A DNA stretch of 64,000 nucleotides from Candidatus Methylomirabilis sp. (GTDB lineage Bacteria; Muiribacteriota; Ozemobacteria; Ozemobacterales; Ozemobacteraceae), in the NCBI GenBank assembly GCA_020722725.1, contig DYKG01000006.1, forward strand, positions 1 through 64,000, read 5' to 3'. Below the pieces are notes generated by a model. It had not been told where the DNA came from. It worked only from the letters and a program-made list of their open reading frames with translations, and did not search any database. Below, piece by piece: positions 10,755 to 19,722 of this stretch. The position numbers and the translations under genes are program-made. Positions within the stretch are counted from its first letter, which is position 1, and every line of letters begins with the position of its first letter.

Positions 10755-12007
10755 TGGAGATACCCTTATATATCCTGCTGATCGCCGTTTTTCTTGGCTT
10801 GAACGCTCTTTTCAACGGGGCTGAGACTGGTCTTGTAGCTATCGATCCTGATTATCTGCGTTTCAAAGTGCGCTCTGACCCCTCTGCGTGGCGTGAAAAA
10901 AAGCTTCTAAAGATCGTGAGAGTTCCAGAGAACTATCTGTCAGTTACCTTGTTGGGTATCAACAGCTGTCTGGTAGTAGCAACTTCCCTGTTAACGGTGC
11001 TTTTGCAGAAGGCGGGGCCATTGGCTCTGCAGCTTGGAACTCTGGTCGATTCCATTTTCATTTTCCTCGCCTGCGAATTCATTCCTAAAATGCTGTTTAG
11101 TGAAAGACCTCTGAAACTCTGTCTGAAATTTCTACCCGCCCTGATTATCGCAGAGATTATTTTTTATATTCCGGTCAGGGTCGTTACTTTTTTTACCCGT
11201 GTCGTCATGAGTATTCTCAAGATTCCAACCGACAAAACCGAAGGCAGGTTGTCGCGTGAAGAACTTCTTATTCTTCTGATGAACGGCTCTCTTTGCGGCA
11301 CTCTTGAAAAGACTTCAAGCGAGATGGCCAGGGGAATCATCGAGCTGCGTGATACGACCGTAAAAGAGATCATGATTCCGCGCCCGCAGATTGTGGCTCT
11401 TGAGCTTAACACGTCAGTGGATGTTGCCATGAAAACCGTTATTCAATCGGGCTTTTCACGCATTCCCGTCTATCGAGGAGAAATAGATCAGATCGTGGGA
11501 ATTTTATATTTCAAAGATCTTTTTATGAAAAGTGAAAAGATCAGATCACTCAGTGAAATTATGCTGCCGCCGCTTTTTGTGCCGGAAATGAAGCCTGCTC
11601 TGGGGCTGTTTCGCGAGATGCGTGAGAAATCAGCCCAGGTTGCGGTGGTGGTCGATGAGTTCGCATCGGTAGCAGGCATTGTTACATTTGAAGATCTGGT
11701 TGAAGAAGTGGTGGGCGAGATTCACGACGAGTTCGACAAGCCGAAAAATCGCATGAAATTCAATGATGACGGAACGATTTTGGTGCGGGGCGATGTGAAT
11801 CTTTTTGAACTGAACCATATTCCCGAGTTTGAATTCTCTTCTGTTGAAGGAGTTACAACAATTAATGGACTGATACAGGAAAATCTTGGTAGAATACCCG
11901 CTGCCGGTGAAACTTTTATGCTCGATGGCTTCAGATTGAAAATCATTTCCGGAGACGAGCGAAAAGTGGACTGGATAAAGATTATCAGGGAAACCCCAGG
12001 AAAATGA
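10754..12007 (+). CDS. CNNM-domain/CBS-pair protein, paralogue of the upstream gene
   Basis: FNGAETGLVAIDPDYLRFK, VKEIMIPRPQIVALE, VVDEFASVAGIVTFEDLVEEVVGEIHDEFD. Confidence 0.9.
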   Translation: MEIPLYILLIAVFLGLNALFNGAETGLVAIDPDYLRFKVRSDPSAWREKKLLKIVRVPENYLSVTLLGINSCLVVATSLLTVLLQKAGPLALQLGTLVDSIFIFLACEFIPKMLFSERPLKLCLKFLPALIIAEIIFYIPVRVVTFFTRVVMSILKIPTDKTEGRLSREELLILLMNGSLCGTLEKTSSEMARGIIELRDTTVKEIMIPRPQIVALELNTSVDVAMKTVIQSGFSRIPVYRGEIDQIVGILYFKDLFMKSEKIRSLSEIMLPPLFVPEMKPALGLFREMREKSAQVAVVVDEFASVAGIVTFEDLVEEVVGEIHDEFDKPKNRMKFNDDGTILVRGDVNLFELNHIPEFEFSSVEGVTTINGLIQENLGRIPAAGETFMLDGFRLKIISGDERKVDWIKIIRETPGK

Positions 12008-12717
12008 AGCTTCCGATACAGCATGAAAGACTTAATCGAACCCTTGAGCGGGTGTTTTTGCGTCTCGAGGATCTATTGCTGATTCTGCGCAAATACCTGC
12101 TGACCGGGATTCTTGTTCTGGTTCCAATGGCGGTTACCATTTATATCATGTATTTTCTTTTTCAGTTGACTGATGGATTCCTGGGAGTGGCGGTTTCACG
12201 GGCTATCGGTTATCGAATTCCGGGAATGGGGCTGTTTCTGACAATGATGTTTTTTATCATAGCCGGGGTGATTGCTCAGAACTACGTTGGAAGACGCATT
12301 TTGTCAGGGATCGAAGGTTCTCTTGAAGCAATTCCCGTAGTCCGCTCTCTATACAACGGAATCAAGCAGGTTGCGGATGTGGTTGTTCAGAAAAATCGCG
12401 GTGAATTCAAGCGGGTTGTCATGGTTGAATACCCTAAAGAGCACAGTTGGACCCTTGGTTTTGTCACCAATGATTTTTTGGTACCGATTCAATCTGATTT
12501 AATCGATTGCCATAAAATGGCTACAGTCTTTGTTCCTACGACCCCGAACCCCACTTCCGGATTCCTGCTTATAATCGAAAAGGACCGTATCCTTGATACC
12601 AATATGGATATCGAAGATGCCATGAAAATTGTAATCAGCGGCGGACTGGTTCAGCCTGGCCGAATTTCAGAAAAAGTTGAAGAAGCAAAAATTGATGATT
12701 CTACCATACCCCACTAA
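12004..12717 (+). CDS. DUF502 family membrane protein
   Basis: GILVLVPMAVTIYIMYFLFQLTDG...IPVVRSLYNGIKQVADVV...VFVPTTPNPTSGFLLII. Confidence 0.88.
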   Translation: MKLPIQHERLNRTLERVFLRLEDLLLILRKYLLTGILVLVPMAVTIYIMYFLFQLTDGFLGVAVSRAIGYRIPGMGLFLTMMFFIIAGVIAQNYVGRRILSGIEGSLEAIPVVRSLYNGIKQVADVVVQKNRGEFKRVVMVEYPKEHSWTLGFVTNDFLVPIQSDLIDCHKMATVFVPTTPNPTSGFLLIIEKDRILDTNMDIEDAMKIVISGGLVQPGRISEKVEEAKIDDSTIPH

Positions 12718-12733
12718 TCCACGAGGACTACAA

Positions 12734-14662
12734 ATGATAAAAGGCAGATTGATTGTGCTTATGATTGCTCTACTTGCCCTGAATTGCGCTCTCAGGGCTG
12801 AAAAAATAGATGAAATCAAACAGTATTTTGAACTCAGAGATACTCTTGGTCTGGTAAATCTTGAAATGAAGAGGTCTTTGGCGCCGAACTCCAGGTCACC
12901 AATTTTGAATGATTCACAAGCAGAGCAGAATCTAACTCGTCTGGTCATGTTTCTTGAAAACCGTATCAAGAGCTTTGCCGAATTGGATACCCCTCTGAAG
13001 CTCCATTATACGAGAAATTTAAACAGCCTGTTCAATGAAACCCGTTATCTGTATGCCAATGTTCTGGTAAAAATTCGCAGTTCCCGTTTGAACCAGCTGC
13101 CCGAAAAAATTGCCCGGGTGCCGACTGCTTCTGAAACGCTCGAAGCTCAGCCTCGGCCATATTTTAAACCTATCGACCTGAGAACGTTGTTAAGTCCAGC
13201 TTTGCTTAATAAAGCCGACTTGAAAAAGGCAGGGTCAGTATGGGCAAATCAGATGCAGGCCACCGAATCGGCGGTACTTGAGCCGGCAAAAGCCGAACCA
13301 CAAACCAAAGTAGCCCCTGAAGTAATCGGTAAAACACCAATAGTCGTATCTCCACCAGCGGATATGCCAAAACCGACCCCACAGGCAAAGTCGGATTTGT
13401 TGAAGCCAGTTACGATTGCTGTAACAAAACCACAAGACCCGATGCCAGCTGCGGCAGGTAAGCAAAAGCTGTTGGGAAAAAATTTTGAGCCGGTGAAAAA
13501 ACGGGAAACAAAGATCGAAGTTGTTCCACCCCCTCCTGAAGCGATTATTTCACCGGTTGCTTCAGTGTCGGCAGCTGTAGTTGAGCCGGTAAAACCTGAA
13601 ATTCAAGACCCCAGGACAGTTGCAGCAGCATCTCAAACTGCCAGTATCATTCAAACAACGCCGCCGCAGGATCAGGTTCTGGTTGTTCCGCCCGCGACAT
13701 CATCGACAATGATATTTCCGGTGTCGGTTGCTTCTGGCACCGCATTGCGGCCGCTTGCGGTAATGATTGAAAATCACAACAAAGCCAGACCCCAAAGTGG
13801 TTTGATCAACGCTGAAATTGTCTATGAAATTCCGGTTGAAGGTGGCATTACAAGGTTTATGGCCCTGTTTCTGCATACTCCCGGGATTCTTGGGCCGGTT
13901 CGCAGTTGTCGGGAATATTTCGTTGACCGCGCCATTGAAGTTTCTGCTCTCTATGTTCATTGTGGCGGCAGCCCAAAAGGTTATGCCTATATCAGCAAGA
14001 GCAAAATAAACTCAATTGATGAAATCAAACATGGAAAGCCGTTTTTCCGGGATAACACCCGAAAAGCTCCTCACAATCTTTACACTAAAGGCACTGAATT
14101 GGTTAAATACATGGCTGGTTTAATTTCCATGAAATTGCCGCAAAAACCGGTTCCATTGAATTATGGCCCGGTACCAAGCATTGGTGAAAAGCCTGGTCAC
14201 GAGCTGAGAATAAGGTATCATGGCAATTATAAAATGTGTTATAAGTTTAAAGATGGGGTTTATGAGCGCTTTATGAACGGTGAAAAGCATATCGACCGCG
14301 AAAACGGTTGGCAGATTGCCCCAAAAACTGTTATTCTGCAGACTGCCAATATGAAAACTGTCGATGCGGCAGGACGCCAGGAAATCAGTTTTATTGGCAG
14401 CGGTCCGGCATTGGTTTTCTACGGTGGTCGAATGCTTGAAGCTACCTGGAAAAAGAGCAGCGCATCGGGCATGACCGAGTATTTCGATCAAAATCAAAAA
14501 AAAGTTGTTTTTGACCAGAGTGGGTCTGTCTGGGTACAGGTGGTGTCACCAAGCCTGGCAGTTGCCCTCAATGGTTCAGAACTTGAAACAGACAAAAAAC
14601 AAAAAAAGGCCGCCAAGCCAGCTAAGTCTGATAAAAACAAAAATGTTGCGGGAAAGAGTTGA
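12734..14662 (+). CDS. Secreted/periplasmic DUF3048 (YerB-like) domain protein with long Pro/Ala/Lys-rich linker
   Basis: ATG 12734 followed by signal-peptide-like segment; C-terminal RPLAVMIENHNKARPQSGLINAEIVYEIPVEGGITRFMALF...GPVRSCREYFVD; P/A/V/K-rich middle. Confidence 0.82.
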   Translation: MIKGRLIVLMIALLALNCALRAEKIDEIKQYFELRDTLGLVNLEMKRSLAPNSRSPILNDSQAEQNLTRLVMFLENRIKSFAELDTPLKLHYTRNLNSLFNETRYLYANVLVKIRSSRLNQLPEKIARVPTASETLEAQPRPYFKPIDLRTLLSPALLNKADLKKAGSVWANQMQATESAVLEPAKAEPQTKVAPEVIGKTPIVVSPPADMPKPTPQAKSDLLKPVTIAVTKPQDPMPAAAGKQKLLGKNFEPVKKRETKIEVVPPPPEAIISPVASVSAAVVEPVKPEIQDPRTVAAASQTASIIQTTPPQDQVLVVPPATSSTMIFPVSVASGTALRPLAVMIENHNKARPQSGLINAEIVYEIPVEGGITRFMALFLHTPGILGPVRSCREYFVDRAIEVSALYVHCGGSPKGYAYISKSKINSIDEIKHGKPFFRDNTRKAPHNLYTKGTELVKYMAGLISMKLPQKPVPLNYGPVPSIGEKPGHELRIRYHGNYKMCYKFKDGVYERFMNGEKHIDRENGWQIAPKTVILQTANMKTVDAAGRQEISFIGSGPALVFYGGRMLEATWKKSSASGMTEYFDQNQKKVVFDQSGSVWVQVVSPSLAVALNGSELETDKKQKKAAKPAKSDKNKNVAGKS

Positions 14663-14663
14663 A

Positions 14664-15554
14664 ATGCAAAAATTCGCAGCAATAGGGCTTTTCGGTCGTG
14701 CCAACGCAGGCAAATCGACCCTGATAAATGCCATGGTGGGCGAACAGGTGTCTATCGTTTCCAACAAGCCGCAAACTACCAGAAAAAGAATTCTGGGAAT
14801 ATTAACTCATCAGCAGACTCAGCTGGTTTTCTGCGATACGCCGGGGTTGCACCAGATAAAAAACAAGCTCGACGCCTTCATGCATAACGAGATTATGGCC
14901 ACTTTAAAAGGTTTGCAGGCGGGCCTGTATCTAGTCGACCTCTCCGACCAGAGGCCGGATGAAGATCGCTCATATCTTGAACAGATGCGCTCAGAGGGCG
15001 ATTTTCCCCTGTATCTCGTATTTAATAAATCTGATCTGGTCGAAGATGCTGATATTGAAAAGGCGAAAAAAATTTACCGGGAGTTTTTTGATTTTTCCGG
15101 GATTTTTACCGTGGCGGCCCGTCGTGGTAAAACTCTCAACAGTCTGCGCGACCAGTTGATCAAAATTGCACCAGAGGGGGCGCATGCTTACGATGCAGAC
15201 TATTACACCAGCCTTTCCGAACGTGAAATAGTCGAAGAAACGATTCGTGAGGTGGCGTTGGAAAGCTATTTTCAGGAGGTGCCTCACTCGATAGCGGTTC
15301 AGGTCGAGCAGTTTAAAGAGCGTAAAAATGGCAAAACCTTTGTCGAAGCCAACATCTTTGTCGAACGCGATAGCCATAAGCGCATCGTTGTAGGTAAATC
15401 AGGTGCAGGTATAAGAAATCTCGGCAAAGAATCACGAGAGAGGTTGAACCGGTTGCTGGGACGTGATATTTTTTTACAGTTGTGGGTAAAAGTAAGAGAA
15501 AAATGGCGTAGCAGTGAAGAATGGATTCAGAGACTCGGATACCGTCAGGAATAA
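14664..15554 (+). CDS. era: GTPase Era
   Basis: GRANAGKSTLINAMVGEQVSIVSNKPQTTRKRI, DTPGLH, NKSDL, C-terminal KH domain IVVGKSGAGIRNLGKESRERLNRLLGRDIFLQLWVKV; ATG 14664. Confidence 0.96.
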   Translation: MQKFAAIGLFGRANAGKSTLINAMVGEQVSIVSNKPQTTRKRILGILTHQQTQLVFCDTPGLHQIKNKLDAFMHNEIMATLKGLQAGLYLVDLSDQRPDEDRSYLEQMRSEGDFPLYLVFNKSDLVEDADIEKAKKIYREFFDFSGIFTVAARRGKTLNSLRDQLIKIAPEGAHAYDADYYTSLSEREIVEETIREVALESYFQEVPHSIAVQVEQFKERKNGKTFVEANIFVERDSHKRIVVGKSGAGIRNLGKESRERLNRLLGRDIFLQLWVKVREKWRSSEEWIQRLGYRQE

Positions 15555-15584
15555 CTCTCTAAGCTGGGCCAAGAAGGATAAAAA

Positions 15585-17225
15585 ATGAATTCTATTCTGA
15601 TGATTGTTATTGCAATAGTCATTTTACTGTTGGTTTTCGTGATGTTTTCACTCGACGATCGGGAGGAAGAGGCCGATTTTCTTCAGGAAGAAGAACGGAA
15701 AAAAATCGAAGTTGAATCACCGGCTGATGTGGCTTCAAAGCTTTCTTCAGGCGAGTCTTCTTTTGCGGAAAAGATTGAAAATCAGCCGATGCCTTTGGAA
15801 AATACTGCGGCTCCGGCTGCGGTAAAGAAGATCAGAATCGAACCTCAGAAAATTCAGGAATCGGGCACGGAAGAAGACCTGCGTTTCAGAATCCTTCTTG
15901 ATCAGCGTTTCCCGGTCTGCACCGCCCTGGAAGAAATGAAAGGGGTGACAGCTGCAGTTCAGATCAGATTTCCCGAGGAAATCATCACTTCCGGTGATGG
16001 TCTGGTAAAACTTATTCAGCGAGCTGAAGCGGTTTTTGACAAAGATTTTTCTTTTCCGTTTACCAGCTTCCCATCTGCTCAACTTGACCGCATTCTCTTT
16101 TTTGATAAAAGCGATACTCGCGACGACGAGCTCTTTGAAGCGTTGGTTGTCGCATTTGAGGTGGTTTCAAGATTCAAAAAAATGCTTGAATCTGATCAGG
16201 CGTTGCGCGAAGCAAAGGCGCGAATTGCGATAGGTCTGTCGATGGGCAGCATCGTAAAGGTGAAGCGTGGACCGGTTGCCGACCCTTCATGGCTTGGCAA
16301 AGCCATTTACCTTGCAGAAACCTATGCGGAAGCTGCGGCTGATTTTGCTATTAATGTTGACGACCAGATTCACAAGGCGGCTTTGCCCCTTTTCGATTTC
16401 TGCGAGTGGAAACCGGTGAAAATGCGATCGCCATTGCCGCCGCTGCCATTTTACGTGCTGGTCGGCTGGAACAAGCCGGAAGAAATTTCAGCCTATGCTG
16501 CAAGTAAAGATTTAGCCTGCCGGCGGGCAGTAGCGATTGCTTATCGTTATCTTGAGCTTGACGAAATTATTCAGCCATTACTTGAGATGCTTTCAGACCC
16601 CGAAGAGCGCGTAGCCCTTGAAGCGCTTGAAACCATCAAGGTAATCGGCAATGAGTCGGCGCTGGGTCATTTGAAAAGAATCTTTCCTGAGACTCAGGAA
16701 GCCAACTTTCGCAGCGCAATTATTGATGCTTTTTCCAGCATCGGAAAAAGCGAAGTCGTGCCAGTAATTCTAGGCTCAACGAAAGAGTCCAGCTGGAAAG
16801 TCCGATTAAGTGCGGGCAGAGCTTTGTTCCGGCTTTCCGGTCAGGAATCACTGCGTCATCTTGATCATCTGCTCAGTGATGGTGATGCTGCAGTGAAAGC
16901 CGGGGTAAATGGAATTTTCTATCGAGCAACCGGAAAAATTCAGTATTTACAGGCTTTGGGCGAATTGCTGCAGGATCTCTCGGGCCGCGCCAGAAAAGTG
17001 GCAGTTGAAGAGCTTCTGCAAAGCGATTCAGACGAAGTTTTAAAGCTTCTGGTTGATAATTTTATCGATCAGGATTTCGATATGCAGAAAATGATACTGC
17101 GCCGCCTTGAGAGCAGTAGCAGTAAAATTTTATATCAGAGCTTTCTTACTTTATTCAAGATTTCGGGGGAAAGGGTCAGACCGCATATCGTTGAAGCGGT
17201 TCGGCGAGCTGGCCTGGTAAGTTGA
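15585..17225 (+). CDS. Membrane-anchored protein: N-terminal TM, degenerate class III nucleotide cyclase-like domain, C-terminal HEAT-like repeats
   Basis: TM SILMIVIAIVILLLVFVMFSL; ARIAIGLSMGSIV...LGKAIYLAETYAEAAADFAINVDDQIHKA...FYVLVGW resembles the C-terminal half of cyclase domains; repeats such as LSDPEERVALEALETIKVIGNESALGHL. Confidence 0.6.
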   Translation: MNSILMIVIAIVILLLVFVMFSLDDREEEADFLQEEERKKIEVESPADVASKLSSGESSFAEKIENQPMPLENTAAPAAVKKIRIEPQKIQESGTEEDLRFRILLDQRFPVCTALEEMKGVTAAVQIRFPEEIITSGDGLVKLIQRAEAVFDKDFSFPFTSFPSAQLDRILFFDKSDTRDDELFEALVVAFEVVSRFKKMLESDQALREAKARIAIGLSMGSIVKVKRGPVADPSWLGKAIYLAETYAEAAADFAINVDDQIHKAALPLFDFCEWKPVKMRSPLPPLPFYVLVGWNKPEEISAYAASKDLACRRAVAIAYRYLELDEIIQPLLEMLSDPEERVALEALETIKVIGNESALGHLKRIFPETQEANFRSAIIDAFSSIGKSEVVPVILGSTKESSWKVRLSAGRALFRLSGQESLRHLDHLLSDGDAAVKAGVNGIFYRATGKIQYLQALGELLQDLSGRARKVAVEELLQSDSDEVLKLLVDNFIDQDFDMQKMILRRLESSSSKILYQSFLTLFKISGERVRPHIVEAVRRAGLVS

Positions 17226-18625
17226 TTATGGCGATAGACATACTGGTCGTGGATGATGAGGAAATGATTCGCTGGACGCTTAAAGAAGCGCTCGAGGGCG
17301 AAGGATACAGCGTAAAGAGCTTCGAAAATGGTCGGGATTTCATTAACTATTTCAATGCCAATGGCGCAGATATAGTTCTTCTGGATGTCAGGCTTCCTGA
17401 CAGCAATGGTCTTGACCTGCTTCTCGAAGTAACCCGCATTGACCCCGACGCTATTGTGGTTATCATGACTGCTTTCGGCGATGTTGAAACTGCGGTGAGC
17501 GCCATGAAACGCGGTGCTTTTGATTATATTTCGAAACCATACAGCCTCGAAGAAGTCAGTCTGCTCATTAGCAAAATCGTTCAGGCAAATCTTCTTAAAA
17601 GCCAGTTGCATCATTACCAGGAACGACTTGAAACTCAGTTTTCGAGGATTCTTGGGGATAATCAGAAAATGAAGCAGTTGCGCGAACATATTCAGATGGC
17701 TGCACGAACCGATCGTACAACCGTTTTGATCCGCGGAGAATCGGGAACCGGCAAAGAACTTGTTGCCCGCCAGATTCACTTTCAAAGTGCTCGTGCTGAT
17801 AAGCCTTTTATCGATGTTAATGCCGCTGCGGTAAGCAGTACTTTGCTTGAATCAGAACTTTTCGGCCATGAAAAGGGCGCCTTTACCGATGCCCAGAAGC
17901 AGAAAAAAGGGCTTTTCGAGCTGGCAAATGGCGGAACTCTGTTTCTCGACGAAATCGGTGACCTCGACCCTTCTTTACAGGTTAAGCTGCTGAGAGTTCT
18001 GCAGGAGCGAAAATTCAGGCGGGTTGGCGGAACCACTGACATTCACGTTGACGTAAGAATCATTTCAGCTACCAATGCTGATCTTGAGCGGTCTATCGAA
18101 GATGGGAAGCTGCGCCAGGATCTTTTCTATCGTTTGAACGTTTTCACTATAAGTCTTCCGCCTTTGCGCGACCGGCGCGATGATATCATGCTTCTTGGCA
18201 AGTATTTCCTGGAAGAATTCCGAAAAGAGTTTTCCAAAGATATTTCCGGCTTCAGAGAAGATACCTGCAAAGTCCTGGAAAGCTACAATTTCCCCGGAAA
18301 CGTTCGCGAGCTGCGAAATATTGTTGAACGTGCAACCCTGCTTGAAACGTCTAACCAGATCAGGCCATCGAGTCTGCCCGACGAACTCAGGGAAGCCGCA
18401 GGAATAGAAAGTATAACCTATAATCCTTCTGAGAAGAGGCCATGGCAACTTCCGGGTTTTAATTTCAAGGATTACATCGATTCGGTAGAGAAGCAGATTG
18501 TTGTCGAGGTGATGAATGAGGCTAAAGGCAAAAAGAGCCGTGCTGCTGATATTCTTGGGCTGACCAGATTTGCTTTGCGCCATCAGCTGAAAAAGCATGG
18601 CCTCGAAAATGACTATGAAAAATGA
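17222..18625 (+). CDS. NtrC-type sigma54-dependent response regulator (REC-AAA+-HTH_8)
   Basis: ILVVDDEEMIRWTLKEAL, LLDVRLPDSNGLDLL, GESGTGKELVARQIH, ELFGHEKGAFTDA (GAFTGA-like), GGTLFLDEIGDL, C-terminal Fis-like HTH. Confidence 0.96.
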   Translation: MIMAIDILVVDDEEMIRWTLKEALEGEGYSVKSFENGRDFINYFNANGADIVLLDVRLPDSNGLDLLLEVTRIDPDAIVVIMTAFGDVETAVSAMKRGAFDYISKPYSLEEVSLLISKIVQANLLKSQLHHYQERLETQFSRILGDNQKMKQLREHIQMAARTDRTTVLIRGESGTGKELVARQIHFQSARADKPFIDVNAAAVSSTLLESELFGHEKGAFTDAQKQKKGLFELANGGTLFLDEIGDLDPSLQVKLLRVLQERKFRRVGGTTDIHVDVRIISATNADLERSIEDGKLRQDLFYRLNVFTISLPPLRDRRDDIMLLGKYFLEEFRKEFSKDISGFREDTCKVLESYNFPGNVRELRNIVERATLLETSNQIRPSSLPDELREAAGIESITYNPSEKRPWQLPGFNFKDYIDSVEKQIVVEVMNEAKGKKSRAADILGLTRFALRHQLKKHGLENDYEK

Positions 18626-18653
18626 AAAAAATACACTTGGTAGACAGTAATTT

Positions 18654-18665
18654 TGTGTTATATTT
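18654..18665 (+). promoter_or_regulatory. Candidate extended -10 element TGTGTTATATTT upstream of ptsN leader
   Basis: TGnTATAnT-like; shared core with motifs at 32490, 36747, 47073. Confidence 0.4.
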
Positions 18666-18680
18666 CCACATGGGTACCTC

Positions 18681-18730
18681 GAGTGTGTAATTCACACTCT
18701 TGGTGGGTGAGTATGTCCCGCAGAAGCGGG
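18681..18730 (+). other. Leader region with two hairpins upstream of ptsN-like gene
   Basis: gagtgtg-taatt-cacactc (18681-18699) and cccgc-agaa-gcggg (18717-18730), both perfect stems. Confidence 0.5.
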
Positions 18731-18739
18731 CTGAGCTAA

Positions 18740-18755
18740 TGGCATGATTTATGCT
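18740..18755 (+). promoter_or_regulatory. Candidate sigma54 (-24/-12) promoter TGGCATGATTTATGCT
   Basis: GG and GC separated by exactly 10 nt; TGGCA core; ~45 nt upstream of the ptsN-like start and immediately downstream of a sigma54 activator gene. Confidence 0.6.
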
Positions 18756-18799
18756 TTAAATTATACTATGATTTATTAGTTAGCCAAGGAGTAACAGCT

Positions 18800-19249
18800 A
18801 TGATATCAGAATTACTACAAGACAGTTTTATTGAGCTTCAACTCGATGCAAATGACAAGGCAGCCGCAATAGATAAGCTTTCAGGACTGCTGTGCACCTC
18901 TGGCAAAGTCAGTGATCATGGTCATTTTGTAAATGCTGTACTCGAAAGAGAAAAATTAGGCAGCACTGCTATCGGTGCTGGTATTGCAATACCTCATGCC
19001 CGTGCCAATACGGTTAACGAAGTTTCTATCGCTTTTGCCCGCTCTGGTTCTGGCATCGATTTCAATTCAGTTGATGGCGACCCGGTTCACCTCATATTCC
19101 TGCTTGCTGCTCCAGTTGAATCAGGCAGCCTTTATTTGAAGCTCCTGGCAAGGATTTCGCGATTGCTCCGCTACCAGGATCTCATTGAAGATCTCAAAAA
19201 AGCCAAGACCAAAGAAGAAGTCATTAAAATCATTGCTGCCAAAGAATAA
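18800..19249 (+). CDS. ptsN: PTS EIIA (fructose/nitrogen type, PtsN-like)
   Basis: GAGIAIPHARANTVNEVSIAFARS (active His), LIFLLAAPVESGSLYLKLLARISRLL. Confidence 0.88.
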   Translation: MISELLQDSFIELQLDANDKAAAIDKLSGLLCTSGKVSDHGHFVNAVLEREKLGSTAIGAGIAIPHARANTVNEVSIAFARSGSGIDFNSVDGDPVHLIFLLAAPVESGSLYLKLLARISRLLRYQDLIEDLKKAKTKEEVIKIIAAKE

Positions 19250-19287
19250 TAATCTGACCTGCTCCTGAATATGAAAAGGTACCTTCA

Positions 19288-19719
19288 ATGTTAAAATTAC
19301 GCAGGAATGAGCTTTCGCTGCACATGCGTATTCCCGCTGACAGGTGCTACATGGGTAATGCTCTGCTAACCCTTGATAGCATCTGTGAACACTTTTCGGT
19401 TCATTCAAATTCCCGCGAACTGATTAAAAAAGCTCTGGAATCTGCTTTGTCCAAATCCATTGAATTATCACACCAATCATGCTCAGGGTTGTTTGACTTG
19501 AAATTCTTAGTATTTAAAGATAAGCTTCAGATAACTGTTGAGGATTTCATGCTCGCCGATGAACCTACCGGCACTAATACAATACTGCCGATAAGTGAAG
19601 ATGAACTGCGGCAGACTCTTGATACGGTCATCAGCATGGCCGATGATTTCAAGGTCATGAACGAAAACGGACGGCATGCCTGTTATTCGATGCAGTTTAA
19701 TCTTCTACCGGCGGAATAA
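19288..19719 (+). CDS. RsbW/anti-sigma-type HATPase-like protein, apparently degenerate
   Basis: Overall RsbW-like pattern (LHMRIPADRCYMGNALLTLDSICEHF...ELIKKALESALSKSIELSH...VMNENGRHACYSM) but no clear N-box Asn or DxGxG. Confidence 0.45.
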   Translation: MLKLRRNELSLHMRIPADRCYMGNALLTLDSICEHFSVHSNSRELIKKALESALSKSIELSHQSCSGLFDLKFLVFKDKLQITVEDFMLADEPTGTNTILPISEDELRQTLDTVISMADDFKVMNENGRHACYSMQFNLLPAE

Positions 19720-19722
19720 CAG

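Noticed and set aside
13200-13700. Candidate DNA repeat array in the P/A/K-rich region of the DUF3048 gene
   Set aside because: Low-complexity amino-acid composition, but no exact tandem nucleotide repeat is visible.
17135-17785. 216-aa antisense ORF at the start of the NtrC-type gene
   Set aside because: Shadow ORF with no recognisable motif; sense strand encodes a clear receiver domain.
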